Source: Bacillota bacterium (GTDB taxonomy: Bacteria > Bacillota > Clostridia > Lachnospirales > Lachnospiraceae). From it: 52,347 bases of DNA. Positions within the stretch are counted from its first letter, which is position 1; every line of letters starts with the position of its first letter. Shown one piece after another: positions 44,091 through 52,347 of the stretch. The stretch covers positions 1 through 52,347 of the forward strand of contig JAEYOY010000073.1 of assembly GCA_023411215.1 (NCBI GenBank), given 5' to 3'. The position numbers and the translations under genes are program-made. Below the pieces are notes generated by a model. That model had not been told where the DNA came from and did no database searches. It was given only the letters and a program-made list of their open reading frames with translations.

Positions 44091-44318
44091 CAGTCTTGAA
44101 TGTTCATTCTTAACTTAATAGTAAAGCGAGGTTGTTCATTCTTAACATAACACTTACTCTTAGGTTTAATAATTTAATAACTTAAACTTAATAATAAAGC
44201 GAGCTGCCACCTTGTAAAATGAGATACATTGCTTGTAACTGACAACTGAATATTTGTAAACGAGATGCCATTTTTGTAATCGAAATGCAGGTTTTGAAAC
44301 AGAGGAGAGTGATCACTA

Positions 44319-46823
44319 TCAGCTCTTATTCAAAAGTCTCTTTACCAGGGCAACCGCAGATCTGGCATCCTCGGAATAGCCATCGGCTCCAATCTCCTCA
44401 GCATAGCTATCCGTGATTACCGCTCCTCCGATTATTACTTTAACTGCAAGACCCTGCGCCTTCACTTCCTGAACTACGCGATTCATCTCAACCATAGTGG
44501 TAGTCATCAATGCCGACAATGCAATAATGTCTGCTTTCTCCTCCTTTGCGGTCTGAACGATTACCTGTGTAGGAACATCCTTACCAAGATCAATCACTCG
44601 GAAGCCATAGTTCTTCAGCATTAGTGTAACCAAATTCTTACCGATGTCATGGATATCACCGGCAACGGTTGCGATTACGATGGTTCCCTTAGCAGCTTCC
44701 TTCTCATCCCGCTTAAGTCTTGGTTCCAGATAATCAATCGCCAGCTTCATCGTCTCTGCTCCGGCAATTAATTGCGGGAGGAAATAAATCTGCTTGTCGT
44801 AGAGAGCACCTACTTCATTGATTGCCGGGATTAGTGTCTCTTCAATCAGCTTCTCCGGTGTTGCAGTAGCTAACTCCTGCTCAACAAGTGCCACTATATT
44901 CTTCTTCTTTCCTTTTACAACTGCCATATAGATTGCCTGTCTGTTATCCGATGTCTGGTCTGATACGTTGCCTTCCTGCGTAGAAGCCAAAGTGTTCTTT
45001 TCTGTCTTCGTCTGCTCTGCGATTCCTATCTCCTGCGGACCTACCGATATTGTGGTAGGACGATTTGCTGCCCGGTCAATATATCGCTGCGGTGCATCCT
45101 CTACGGCCCGTAACAAATCTGCAGCCAGGGCGGTATTCACCAGTAAATCCTGGGAGGGATTGGCAATCGCCATCGTGAGTCCGGCCTGAATCGCAAAGGC
45201 TAAAAATGTGCTATTAATAAACTGACGCTCCGGAAGTCCGAAGGAGATATTTGATAAGCCGACAATTGTTGCAATCCCCAGCTCCTCCTTACAATAACGG
45301 ATTGTCTCCAAAGTCTCCAGAGCAGCATTCTTATTCGCTCCGACGGTTGTAACCAGTCCATCGACGATAATATCCTCTTTCGTTAACCCAATCTCATATG
45401 CTCTGTTAATAATTGTCTGAATAATCTGCTTTTTCTCCTGAATATTCTTCGGTAATCCCTGATCGGACAGCGGCAAGAGAATAAACATTGCACCGTATTT
45501 CTTAGCAATTGGGATCAGCTTTTCAAACTTTTCTTTCTCTAAGGAGATTGAATTGATTAATGCACGTCCGGGATAAATCCGAAGTGCCGCTTCGATTACC
45601 GACACATGACTGGAATCGATACAGAGCGGCAGCTTTGAGGCTGAGAGTGCCTCCTGCATGACCTTGAGCATAACTTCCTGCTCATCAATCCCGTTCATTC
45701 CTACATTAACATCCAAAACCGCTGCTCCAAGCTCCGCTTGCTCACTTGCCATCTGGGCAACGATGTCCAGCTTGCCTTCGCGAAGCTCTACCTGCAAAGC
45801 CTTCTTACCTGTCGGATTAATTCTCTCTCCCACAAGCATAAAAGGCCCCTCAAGAGGAATTTCCACAGTGCTCTGCTCTGTAGTCAGGGCTCTGATATGA
45901 CCCTTCCTTGTCTTCATTGGAAGTTTACCGGTTGTTCTTCCCACAAGAAGCTTCATATGCTCGGGTGTTGTTCCACAACATCCACCGACAATATCCGCAC
46001 CAGCTTCCGTCAATCGCTCCATATGATCCGCGAATTCCACGGCATCCATCGGAAAATGTGTTACTCCCTCCACCAGCCTGGGAATCCCGGCATTTGGTTT
46101 CGCCATAATCGGCACATAAGCATATTTCTTCATCTCACGGATAATCTCAAGCATCTTGTCCGGTCCGGTGGAACAATTGATTCCCACAGCATCCGCTCCC
46201 ATGCTTTGCAAAACAATGACAGCGGTCTTCGGATCAGTACCATATAGGGTTCTCTGGTTCTCATTATAGGTTAGGGAAATAATTACTGGCAAATCACATA
46301 CTTCTTTTACTGCAATAAGTGCTGCTCTACACTCCTGCAGACTCATCATCGTTTCCACCACGACCAGATCAATACCCAATGGAAGGATATATTTTAATTG
46401 TTCCTTATATACCTCCACCAGCTCCTCAAAGGGCAGATTCCCTACCGGATAAAGCTGTTCACCGGTCATCGTAATGTCTGCTGCAATATAAATCTTTCTG
46501 GTACTGCCGGTTTTTTTCCGATATTCCTCCACCGCTTCCTGCGACAGCTTGACTAATTCACAATTAATCTCTTCCATACGTTCTTGCAGCCCGTATTCGG
46601 AAAGCTTGATGCGATTAGCAGTAAAGGTAGGAGCAAATAGAATGTCAGATCCCGCCTCAAGGAATTCTCTTTGGAGGCTGATGAGAACCTGCGGATTCTC
46701 AAGCATCCATACCTCCGGGCTCACACCTGTCGGCATTCCCCGCTTTTGCAAATTGCTTCCTGTAGCACCATCTACAATTGTAATTTTAGAGCTTGTTAAA
46801 GCGATAAATTCCTGTCTTGTCAT
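44319..46823 (-). CDS. metH: Cobalamin-dependent methionine synthase without reactivation domain
   Basis: 834 residues. Homocysteine-binding barrel (about 1-300; zinc cysteines in GINCSTG and GGCCGTTP), pterin-binding barrel (about 325-590), a helical cap (~640-710) and a B12-binding domain with the DIHDIG cobalt-ligand motif and IALSALMTTTM (about 715-834). A Q/T/E/N-rich linker near 605-640 joins them. The C-terminal AdoMet reactivation domain of E. coli MetH (1,227 residues) is missing, as in many clostridia, where reactivation relies on a separate protein. It lies downstream of the methyltransferase-reductase gene, about 270 bp away, so the two supply consecutive steps. Confidence 0.93.
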   Translation of the reverse strand: MTRQEFIALTSSKITIVDGATGSNLQKRGMPTGVSPEVWMLENPQVLISLQREFLEAGSDILFAPTFTANRIKLSEYGLQERMEEINCELVKLSQEAVEEYRKKTGSTRKIYIAADITMTGEQLYPVGNLPFEELVEVYKEQLKYILPLGIDLVVVETMMSLQECRAALIAVKEVCDLPVIISLTYNENQRTLYGTDPKTAVIVLQSMGADAVGINCSTGPDKMLEIIREMKKYAYVPIMAKPNAGIPRLVEGVTHFPMDAVEFADHMERLTEAGADIVGGCCGTTPEHMKLLVGRTTGKLPMKTRKGHIRALTTEQSTVEIPLEGPFMLVGERINPTGKKALQVELREGKLDIVAQMASEQAELGAAVLDVNVGMNGIDEQEVMLKVMQEALSASKLPLCIDSSHVSVIEAALRIYPGRALINSISLEKEKFEKLIPIAKKYGAMFILLPLSDQGLPKNIQEKKQIIQTIINRAYEIGLTKEDIIVDGLVTTVGANKNAALETLETIRYCKEELGIATIVGLSNISFGLPERQFINSTFLAFAIQAGLTMAIANPSQDLLVNTALAADLLRAVEDAPQRYIDRAANRPTTISVGPQEIGIAEQTKTEKNTLASTQEGNVSDQTSDNRQAIYMAVVKGKKKNIVALVEQELATATPEKLIEETLIPAINEVGALYDKQIYFLPQLIAGAETMKLAIDYLEPRLKRDEKEAAKGTIVIATVAGDIHDIGKNLVTLMLKNYGFRVIDLGKDVPTQVIVQTAKEEKADIIALSALMTTTMVEMNRVVQEVKAQGLAVKVIIGGAVITDSYAEEIGADGYSEDARSAVALVKRLLNKS

Positions 46824-46907
46824 ATATCCACCCTACCCTTTCCTTAATCCTTCTACAATAAAGACTAAATTCATAATCTCTATCTCTAATAATATCTGCA
46901 GCTATAC

Positions 46908-46990
46908 CTGCAATCTCATCTATGACAGTAATCTCATCTATGACAGTATTCTCATCTATGACCATAACCTCATCTATGCCAGCAATCTAT
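46908..46990. repeat. 18-bp tandem repeat, 4.5 copies
   Basis: Units CAGTAATCTCATCTATGA at 46908, 46926, 46944 and 46962 with few changes, then a partial copy at 46980, between the two methionine genes. The unit is a multiple of three but there is no start signal for a coding frame. Confidence 0.9.
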
Positions 46991-47095
46991 CCACGACGTC
47001 TTAACATACATGTCCTTTGTCTCAACAAGTGCCTTATAATAACCTAATAATAAGTCAATTATTATTACCATTTCCGAAATTCGTTAATATCAAAA

Positions 47096-48895
47096 CTACT
47101 TATTTGTAAATATCTTCTCCATCAAACTGACCCGATTAAATGGCAGCATAATATAATAACCATCCGCAACCGGCTCCAGCAATCTAATCATCTCTCTGGC
47201 AATCTCTGCTCCGACCTCCTCTGCCTCTTCTCTGGTCATATCCGGATTGTAACGGTTCATGATCTCGTCCGGTACATGGATCTGTGGCATCTCATTCTTA
47301 ATGAAGCGTGCATTTTTATAGCTTACCAAAGGCATAATACCACATAATATCCTGGTATCCACCTGCTCCTTAAAGTATTTTATCCGGTCTGCATCCTCCC
47401 TCGAATAAATCGGCTGAGTAAGAAAGAATTCTGCTCCCGCCTCTTTCTTGCGCTTCATCCGCTCTACCACCTTCTGTGGTGTACCGCGATTATGATTCAA
47501 GGCTCCGCCGAAACAAATTGGCTCCTTCGCAAAATGCTCTATATTCATTTCCTTTACATATTCCATCAATTGGATGGAATTGTGATCGAAGACACCGGTG
47601 GTCGATACCCTACTTTCGCCCGGTACCGGATCTCCAGTAACCAGAAGCAGGTTGCGGATGCCATGGATATAGGCACCAAGCAGTGTGGATCGCATCGAAA
47701 TCATATTCCGGTCACGACAGCATACATGGGGCATTACTCTTAGCCCTGTCGCCTCTGCTATCTTAATACCCATCAGTATAGAATCAACCCTGCTTCTACC
47801 CATTGGGGAATCTGCAAAGGTAATAATATCGGCTCCGGTACCCTTCAGTATATGGGCACATTCCATAACCCGATCAATATCTACATCATAGGGTGGGTCC
47901 AACTCTACCGCAATCACCTTCTTACCATTGTTAAACAGCTGAAGAAACTCGTTATCCTTCACCGCCAGTATAGAATCGGGAGCTTTTGCTCCCTCTCTGA
48001 TTGTCAACGGATATTGTATATCCCCAATCAAATTGACCATATGTGAAATATAATCCGGCGTCGTTCCACAGCAGCCTCCGGTAATCGTGATACCCAATTC
48101 TGCAATTCGCATCATATTATTTGCGAAGTATTTGGCATTATCCATGAATACCATGCGGTTTTGAAGCTGTTCCGGATATCCTGCATTCGGTGCTGCATAG
48201 AGATACATATTCTCAGGAAGCTTACACCTAGAAAGCAGCTGATGCATATGTCCTGAACCAACCCCACAGTTCAGTCCACAGGCATCAATTCCTGACAGCT
48301 GACTGACCTTATCCAGCAGACGAGTAGCATTGATTCCAGAAGAACTGTAACCATTCTTATTGACTGAAAAAGAAGCAAGGATAAACATAGACCCCTTCCT
48401 TCCCTTGATATAAGGAAGAAGCTTTTCGATATAATAGGTGTTTGGGAAGGTCTCAAAATGTATCCCATCCAGCCCCTCCTCAATAAAGAGATCACATAAA
48501 AGCTTGTACTCCGCAAGGACTTCCTCCTCCTTCGCTTCGGCGTCCTCGGGAATCGGACCGATATCACCTAGAATCCAGATAGGCTTCTCTTTTAAATTCT
48601 TCACTGAGACAGTACCCACTGCCTCATGTGCTATGGAACAGGCTGCCCTAACGACTTGAATTTGCTCCTCCGTAGTGCATTGAAGCACCTCCCTGCTAGC
48701 AGCAAAGGTGTTGGTCCGAAGAATTTGGGCTCCGGCCTTGATATAATCTATATGAATCTTTTTTATGATATCGGGGGAGGTCAGGTTCGCCCGCTCCGAT
48801 ATCGCATTTGGTTGGTTAACAATACTGCAATAATAGGTACCCATTGAACCGTCCGGAAATACCCGGTGTTTCTTCAAATACTCTCTTAAATCCAT
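47096..48895 (-). CDS. Bifunctional homocysteine S-methyltransferase / methylene-THF reductase
   Basis: 599 residues. The N-terminal ~300 residues are a homocysteine methyltransferase barrel with zinc cysteines in GLNCGVG and GGCCGTTP; the C-terminal ~290 are a methylenetetrahydrofolate reductase barrel (ELDPPYDVD, NLLLVTGDP, FLTQPIYS). This is the YitJ architecture of Firmicutes. It makes 5-methyl-THF, which the downstream metH gene product uses. First gene of the pair; no SAM riboswitch is visible in the upstream 170 bp. The start ATG at 48895 has no strong ribosome binding site (AAGGAAATAA). Confidence 0.93.
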   Translation of the reverse strand: MDLREYLKKHRVFPDGSMGTYYCSIVNQPNAISERANLTSPDIIKKIHIDYIKAGAQILRTNTFAASREVLQCTTEEQIQVVRAACSIAHEAVGTVSVKNLKEKPIWILGDIGPIPEDAEAKEEEVLAEYKLLCDLFIEEGLDGIHFETFPNTYYIEKLLPYIKGRKGSMFILASFSVNKNGYSSSGINATRLLDKVSQLSGIDACGLNCGVGSGHMHQLLSRCKLPENMYLYAAPNAGYPEQLQNRMVFMDNAKYFANNMMRIAELGITITGGCCGTTPDYISHMVNLIGDIQYPLTIREGAKAPDSILAVKDNEFLQLFNNGKKVIAVELDPPYDVDIDRVMECAHILKGTGADIITFADSPMGRSRVDSILMGIKIAEATGLRVMPHVCCRDRNMISMRSTLLGAYIHGIRNLLLVTGDPVPGESRVSTTGVFDHNSIQLMEYVKEMNIEHFAKEPICFGGALNHNRGTPQKVVERMKRKKEAGAEFFLTQPIYSREDADRIKYFKEQVDTRILCGIMPLVSYKNARFIKNEMPQIHVPDEIMNRYNPDMTREEAEEVGAEIAREMIRLLEPVADGYYIMLPFNRVSLMEKIFTNK

Positions 48896-49107
48896 GAACT
48901 ACTTATTTCCTTCCTGATCTTATTCTTTTATGCAGTTTTATACTTTATTGTGTTAAAGTCTAATTTTTACTTATTATATATCATTCTTTTTCCTACCACA
49001 AGTATTTTAGGAACTTTTTAAGCTTCCTCTGCTTTTCATACAGCAGTTCCTATGATATACTGTTTGGGGTGATACCTCCCCTAATTTGTATGATGAATGG
49101 AGAAGCT

Positions 49108-49500
49108 ATGAGGATTAATAAACAAAACCGAATAATAACCATAGCTCTGCCCCTGATGGGAGTTCTGATATTGCTCATGAAGGAGCATTTACTAGCTTTA
49201 ATACCCTATATTCCTACCTGCTTTCTTTATAGCAGCCTACATTTGTATTGCCCTGCTTGCGGGAATACCAGAAGTGTAACCGCATTACTTCAGGGTGATT
49301 TTATGGCTTCTCTGCACTATAATATTACCCCCGTTCTGATACTTTTTCTTGCTGCAGCAGCTTATCTTGAGTTTGCTTTAGCCAGCTTCGGGAAGCCGAT
49401 TAAGCTGCTTCCAAGAAAGCTGTGGTTCTATCTAGCTCTGATCTCCCTCCTGGTAGTCTATTATATAGCACGTAATCTGTCTCCAACCCTGGCGCCTTAA
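49108..49500 (+). CDS. DUF2752 membrane protein
   Basis: 130 residues. Three hydrophobic segments and the family signature CPACGNTRS near residue 50, followed by the LLQGDFMASLHYN loop, mark DUF2752, a family of unknown function. The ATG at 49108 is preferred because GGAGAAGCT precedes it; the in-frame ATG at 49069 lies before a GGGG..CCCC hairpin and has no such site. A -10 TATACT (49056-49061) with a weak -35 TTTTCA (49033-49038) is upstream. Divergent from the methyltransferase-reductase gene. Confidence 0.82.
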   Translation: MRINKQNRIITIALPLMGVLILLMKEHLLALIPYIPTCFLYSSLHLYCPACGNTRSVTALLQGDFMASLHYNITPVLILFLAAAAYLEFALASFGKPIKLLPRKLWFYLALISLLVVYYIARNLSPTLAP

Positions 49501-49509
49501 GCAGATTAG

Positions 49510-49617
49510 CGTCCGATGCCATTTTATTATCAGAAATGATAATAGGAATACTCCACGTCATTTATATTATCAGTAATTTTATAATGCAAACTCCGCGACA
49601 TTTATATTATCAGGAAT
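49510..49617. repeat. 40-bp tandem repeat, about three copies
   Basis: Copies start at 49510, 49550 and 49590. The second and third share CATTTATATTATCAG and a CTCCNCG lead; the first is diverged. It lies directly after the DUF2752 gene. Confidence 0.85.
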
Positions 49618-49623
49618 CAGAAA

Positions 49624-49655
49624 GGCTGTACCCTTCATGATTGAAGGGTACAGCC
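49624..49655. terminator. Bidirectional terminator hairpin
   Basis: GGCTGTACCCTTCA (from 49624) pairs with TGAAGGGTACAGCC (to 49655) without mismatch. It lies between convergent genes; T runs are weak on both sides (TTTCT on the minus strand). Confidence 0.7.
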
Positions 49656-49705
49656 AATAATTCTTATGACCATTCCTAGTATTATTGTATGACAATTGTT
49701 TCACA

Positions 49706-50248
49706 TTAATAGGTAGTCTCCAGATCCTTTAACATCTCTTGATACAAGTTGGAAAACTCCGGATTAGTGAATACCGCAATAAACATAATTGCTGCAAAGA
49801 TTCCAATGATAATAGAAATAGAACTGAGAACGATGCCGACAATTGCCAGGTTCTTACCACCTTTTTTCTTCTTCACAACAAGAATACCTAATATCAGTCC
49901 TGCGATTGCAAGCGGAATAGCGAAATACCATAAGCAGCAGCTTAGAAGGATACCAAGGATACCGCAAATTAAAGATCCTACCGCCATACCATTACTTTGA
50001 GGCTGAACCGGGGTTTGATACTGCTGATACTGTCCGTATTGGTATTGATTGTTTTGATATGGGTTCTGGTTGTATTGCTGATACCCATTCTGAGTCGAAT
50101 TATACTGCTGATAATTCGGCTGATTTTGCGGTTGCTCCTGTTGAGGTTGCTGAGGTTGCTGATTAACCGGCTGCCCATTCTGTGGTTGATTCGGATCCGT
50201 ATTGTTTTGCTGGTTATTATTATCGTATGGATTATTATAATCTCCCAT
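49706..50248 (-). CDS. DUF4190 membrane protein with a Q/N/P/Y-rich N-terminus
   Basis: 180 residues. The first ~85 are low complexity, rich in Gln, Asn, Pro and Tyr (NNPYDNNNQQNN, QYQYGQYQQYQ); then AVGSLICGILGILLSCCLW and KNLAIVGIVLSSISIIIGIFAAI form the two helices of a DUF4190 domain, joined by a KKKKGGK loop. Such proteins often carry disordered tails that may face the cytoplasm or bind partners; function unknown. A G-rich ribosome binding site (AAAGGGGAATAG) precedes the ATG. The repetitive tail is encoded by CAG/AAT-type runs that may vary in length between strains. Confidence 0.85.
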   Translation of the reverse strand: MGDYNNPYDNNNQQNNTDPNQPQNGQPVNQQPQQPQQEQPQNQPNYQQYNSTQNGYQQYNQNPYQNNQYQYGQYQQYQTPVQPQSNGMAVGSLICGILGILLSCCLWYFAIPLAIAGLILGILVVKKKKGGKNLAIVGIVLSSISIIIGIFAAIMFIAVFTNPEFSNLYQEMLKDLETTY

Positions 50249-50439
50249 GTCTATTCCCCTTTGCTTATTGTAGGTGTAGCTACATCACAGTATATATATG
50301 ACATAACTGTTAAAACAATCCTATCACATCTCAAAATCATATTCAATACTATATTATCTTCAAAAAAGGTACAATATATAATATTTTAACTCTAACATTA
50401 CATACCTGTACTTTGAATTAGCTTGTGTCAAGTGTGCAA

Positions 50440-50457
50440 CGTCTCGCATGCGAGACG
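50440..50457. repeat. 18-bp perfect palindrome in a larger hairpin
   Basis: CGTCTCGCATGCGAGACG is fully symmetric. It is flanked by AAGTGT and ACACTT (from 50430 and to 50466), giving a longer interrupted stem of the same AAGTGT/ACACTT type as at 15150. Confidence 0.85.
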
Positions 50458-50579
50458 ATTGACACTTTGGTTACACTGGCACAAACTTCTAAGTGTGAAT
50501 TATGCCTTTCAACAATTCACACTCAGATACAAAAACTATTACGATTATAGCAAAAGATTAGGATTTCACATATAATTTA

Positions 50580-50608
50580 TTGACTATATTAATAGAAACC
50601 AATATAAT
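50580..50608 (+). promoter_or_regulatory. Promoter of the isomerase gene
   Basis: TTGACT (50580-50585), 17-bp spacer, TATAAT (50603-50608), 70 bp upstream of the start codon. Confidence 0.75.
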
Positions 50609-50678
50609 AAGAAAAGATGCATAGGATGCTATTTTGAAAGCTGTGTTCATTTGATTATCTTTAAGGAGGAAGTAAAAC

Positions 50679-52157
50679 ATGAATATCCCGAAAATAAAAC
50701 TCGGTATCATCGCTGTCAGCAGAGATTGCTTTCCAATGGAGTTATCTGCAAGCAGAAGAAAGGCAGTTGTAACTGCGTATGAGAAGAAATACGGTTCTAT
50801 CTTCGAATGCCCTACTACTGTTGAAAATGAGCTTCATATGAAGAAAGCATTGGAAGAGGTAAAGGATTCTGGCTGTAATGCTCTCGTTGTATATCTCGGT
50901 AACTTCGGTCCCGAGACTGCAGAGACTCTTCTAGCGAAGTTTTTTGACGGGCCGGCTATGTTTGTAGCTGCAGCCGAAGAAAGTGCTGAGGATCTTCTGG
51001 ATGGCAGAGGGGATGCTTATTGCGGTATGCTCAATGCCAGCTATAATCTGAAGCTTCGTAACATCAAAGCATACATACCGGAATATCCAGTAGGAACACC
51101 GGAAGAAGTTGCTGATATGATTGGAGAATTTGTTCCGATTGCAAGAGCAATTGCTGGCTTAAACAATCTGAAGATCATCTCCTTTGGCCCCCGTCCTCAG
51201 GATTTCTTAGCTTGCAACGCTCCGATCCAGCAGTTATATAATGTAGGTGTGGAAATCGAAGAGAATTCCGAACTTGATTTATATGCAGCCTTCAACGCCC
51301 ATGCCAATGATCCCAGAATTCCGGAGGTAATTAAGAGTATGGAGCAGGAACTAGGAGAAGGCAATAAAATGCCTGGAATTCTCCCTAAGCTTGCTCAATA
51401 TGAGATCACTCTGCTCGACTGGGCGCAGGAGCATAAAGGAGCAAGAGAGTTTGTGGCCTTCGCCAACAAATGCTGGCCTTCCTTCCAGACACAGTTCGGT
51501 TTTGTACCCTGTTATGTGAATAGCCGTTTGACCGCGATGGGTTATCCCGTATCCTGTGAGGTTGATATCTATGGTGCCTTAAGTGAATATATCGGTACCT
51601 GTATCAGCGAGGATGCCGTTACTCTCCTCGATATTAACAATACTGTACCAGCTGATATGTATCAATCCGAGATCAAAGGTAAATTCAATTATGAGCATAA
51701 GGATACCTTCATGGGCTTCCATTGTGGTAACACTTCAATCTGCAAGCTAAGCAAATCCTCAATGAAGAACCAAAAGATTATGGCTCGCAGCCTGGAGCCT
51801 AATCAGGAGCCTAATATAACCCGCGGAACCCTAGAGGGTGATATCATTCCAGGACAGATTACCTTCTTCCGTCTGCAAAGCTCAGCTGACGCTAAGCTTA
51901 GAGCATATGTAGCAGAGGGCGAGGTTCTTCCGGTAGCTACCCGTTCCTTTGGTTCCATCGGTGTATTCGCTATCTCTGAGATGGGTCGTTTCTACCGCCA
52001 TGTACTCATTGAGAAGAATTATCCTCATCACGGCGCAGTAGCATTCGGACATTACGGCAAAGCTCTTCACAGCATATTCCGTTACCTAGGTGTAACCGAT
52101 ATTGGTTTCAACCAGCCAAAGAGCATGCTTTACAAAACAGAGAATCCTTTCGCATAA
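50679..52157 (+). CDS. L-fucose/L-arabinose isomerase-family protein
   Basis: 492 residues. KIKLGIIAVSRDCFPMELS at the start, GCNALVVYLGNFGPE near 64-78, FVPCYVNSRLTAMGYPVSCEVDIYGALSEYIG (pieces near 275-306) and MGFHCGNTSICKL near 348 match the FucI-like fold; the family normally isomerises aldoses to ketoses with a metal at acidic residues of this core. It is shorter than E. coli FucI (591) and belongs to the compact branch common in clostridia, where the substrate is often not known. AAGGAGG lies 8 nt before the ATG. Strong promoter; no partner gene in the window. Confidence 0.85.
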   Translation: MNIPKIKLGIIAVSRDCFPMELSASRRKAVVTAYEKKYGSIFECPTTVENELHMKKALEEVKDSGCNALVVYLGNFGPETAETLLAKFFDGPAMFVAAAEESAEDLLDGRGDAYCGMLNASYNLKLRNIKAYIPEYPVGTPEEVADMIGEFVPIARAIAGLNNLKIISFGPRPQDFLACNAPIQQLYNVGVEIEENSELDLYAAFNAHANDPRIPEVIKSMEQELGEGNKMPGILPKLAQYEITLLDWAQEHKGAREFVAFANKCWPSFQTQFGFVPCYVNSRLTAMGYPVSCEVDIYGALSEYIGTCISEDAVTLLDINNTVPADMYQSEIKGKFNYEHKDTFMGFHCGNTSICKLSKSSMKNQKIMARSLEPNQEPNITRGTLEGDIIPGQITFFRLQSSADAKLRAYVAEGEVLPVATRSFGSIGVFAISEMGRFYRHVLIEKNYPHHGAVAFGHYGKALHSIFRYLGVTDIGFNQPKSMLYKTENPFA

Positions 52158-52347
52158 TTGCAGTGATATAACTTACATTGAGCGTATAAAGTAATTAATA
52201 AGAAGACAAGGACAACATGTAGGGGCTGTTGCATAACATAAGTAAATACGGAAGGAAAGGACAACATGCATCTCATAATACACTGTTTGACGGACAGATT
52301 ATTGATTTTGTATGACAGAAGCAAACATTTATGTTTGATAATGGCAT
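52158..52347 (+). other. Right-hand edge, possible partial frame
   Basis: AAGGACAACATG occurs twice (about 52208 and 52257). The second copy opens a frame at 52266 (MHLIIHCLTDRL) that runs off the edge, but its composition is not convincingly coding. No terminator for the isomerase gene is seen. Confidence 0.3.

Larger units (their letters stand above)
43963..44318. other. 356-bp intergenic region with degenerate repeats
   Basis: Next to the promoter and palindrome lie repeated motifs: TTCATTCTTAAC (44103, 44135), AATANTAAAGCGAG (44117, 44190) and TTTGTAANCGANATGC (44253, 44273, with a weaker copy near 44211). No coding frame. Confidence 0.6.
50249..50678. other. 430-bp region between divergent genes
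   Basis: Contains the palindrome at 50440-50457, a GTGTGAATT/AATTCACAC hairpin (near 50493-50522), a TGTAGCTACA palindrome near 50274 in the DUF4190 leader and the promoter of the isomerase gene. No coding frame. Confidence 0.55.

Noticed and set aside
45738..46247. 169-codon plus-strand open frame inside metH
   Set aside because: A shadow of the metH coding sequence in another frame; His/Ser/Leu-rich with no homology signs.
44319..48895. SAM (S-box) riboswitch before the methionine genes
   Set aside because: I looked upstream of both genes and saw no S-box core or terminator pair.
49997..50389. 130-codon plus-strand open frame opposite the DUF4190 gene
   Set aside because: Almost only L, I, V and R, produced by reading the opposite strand of a Q/N-rich tail.
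52266..52347. Possible gene start at the right edge
   Set aside because: GGAAGGAAAGGACAAC precedes an ATG, but the same AAGGACAACATG occurs upstream before a stop, and the visible 27 codons do not look coding.

Overview
The window reads as a chromosomal segment of a low-GC, Gram-positive anaerobe of the Lachnospiraceae / Clostridium cluster XIVa type, probably a plant- or gut-polysaccharide user near Lachnoclostridium (Clostridium) phytofermentans. This is inferred from strong AGGAGG-type ribosome binding sites, T-box riboswitches before tRNA synthetase genes, a second EF-G with the P-loop GHGGCGKT, a giant 2-hydroxyacyl-CoA dehydratase activase, permuted GH3, GH2 and GH36 enzymes with a GPH symporter, and an Lsa/CplR-like ABC-F protein. 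No rRNA, tRNA, CRISPR array, prophage or intact insertion sequence was seen.

Layout. 1-140: start of an EF-G paralogue (minus). 843-4674: aroF-tyrA-aroA (plus), three aromatic amino acid genes. 4753-8909: convergent proS (plus) and tyrS (minus), each with its own promoter and T-box; the specifier codons read CCC (Pro) and TAC (Tyr). 8992-15085: a creatininase-family amidohydrolase, a type B carboxylesterase, the tail of a broken thiolase gene, and a domain-permuted GH3 beta-glucosidase. 15354-18990: an asymmetric heterodimeric ABC exporter. 19306-23541: a 1,411-residue activase/dehydratase-related fusion protein. 24124-27905: two small proteins, a cysteine hydrolase, a YdcF-like membrane protein and an ABC-F ribosome-protection protein behind an attenuator-like leader. 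28622-35402: a TetR-GH2-GPH symporter-GH36 operon for galactosides, whose start region carries a 36-bp palindrome. 35731-38479: a QueG-like iron-sulfur protein and ilvN-ilvC. 38757-40693: two family 2 glycosyltransferases. 40950-43962: a DUF2975 / XRE / DUF4173 / small membrane protein cluster with a 47-bp palindrome at its promoter. 44319-48895: a bifunctional homocysteine methyltransferase-methylene-THF reductase and a MetH without its reactivation domain. 49108-52157: a DUF2752 protein, a Q/N-rich DUF4190 protein and an L-fucose isomerase-like protein.

The genes are mostly ordinary metabolism. The unusual material is between them: at least six AT-rich tandem repeat tracts (units of 15, 17, 18, 23-24, 38 and 40 bp), a dispersed 55-bp double-hairpin element, several long hairpin clusters and a 118-bp unit with inverted ends. 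The best candidates for undescribed biology are the ABC-F leader (a strong Shine-Dalgarno before a frame with no ATG/GTG/TTG start, running through a terminator hairpin), the promoter palindromes at 35532-35567 and 44044-44090, the free-standing 40-residue lysine-rich protein at 24124, and the intergenic repeat families. No clear new defence or multi-gene system was found. All homology calls are by eye; nothing was searched or folded by program.
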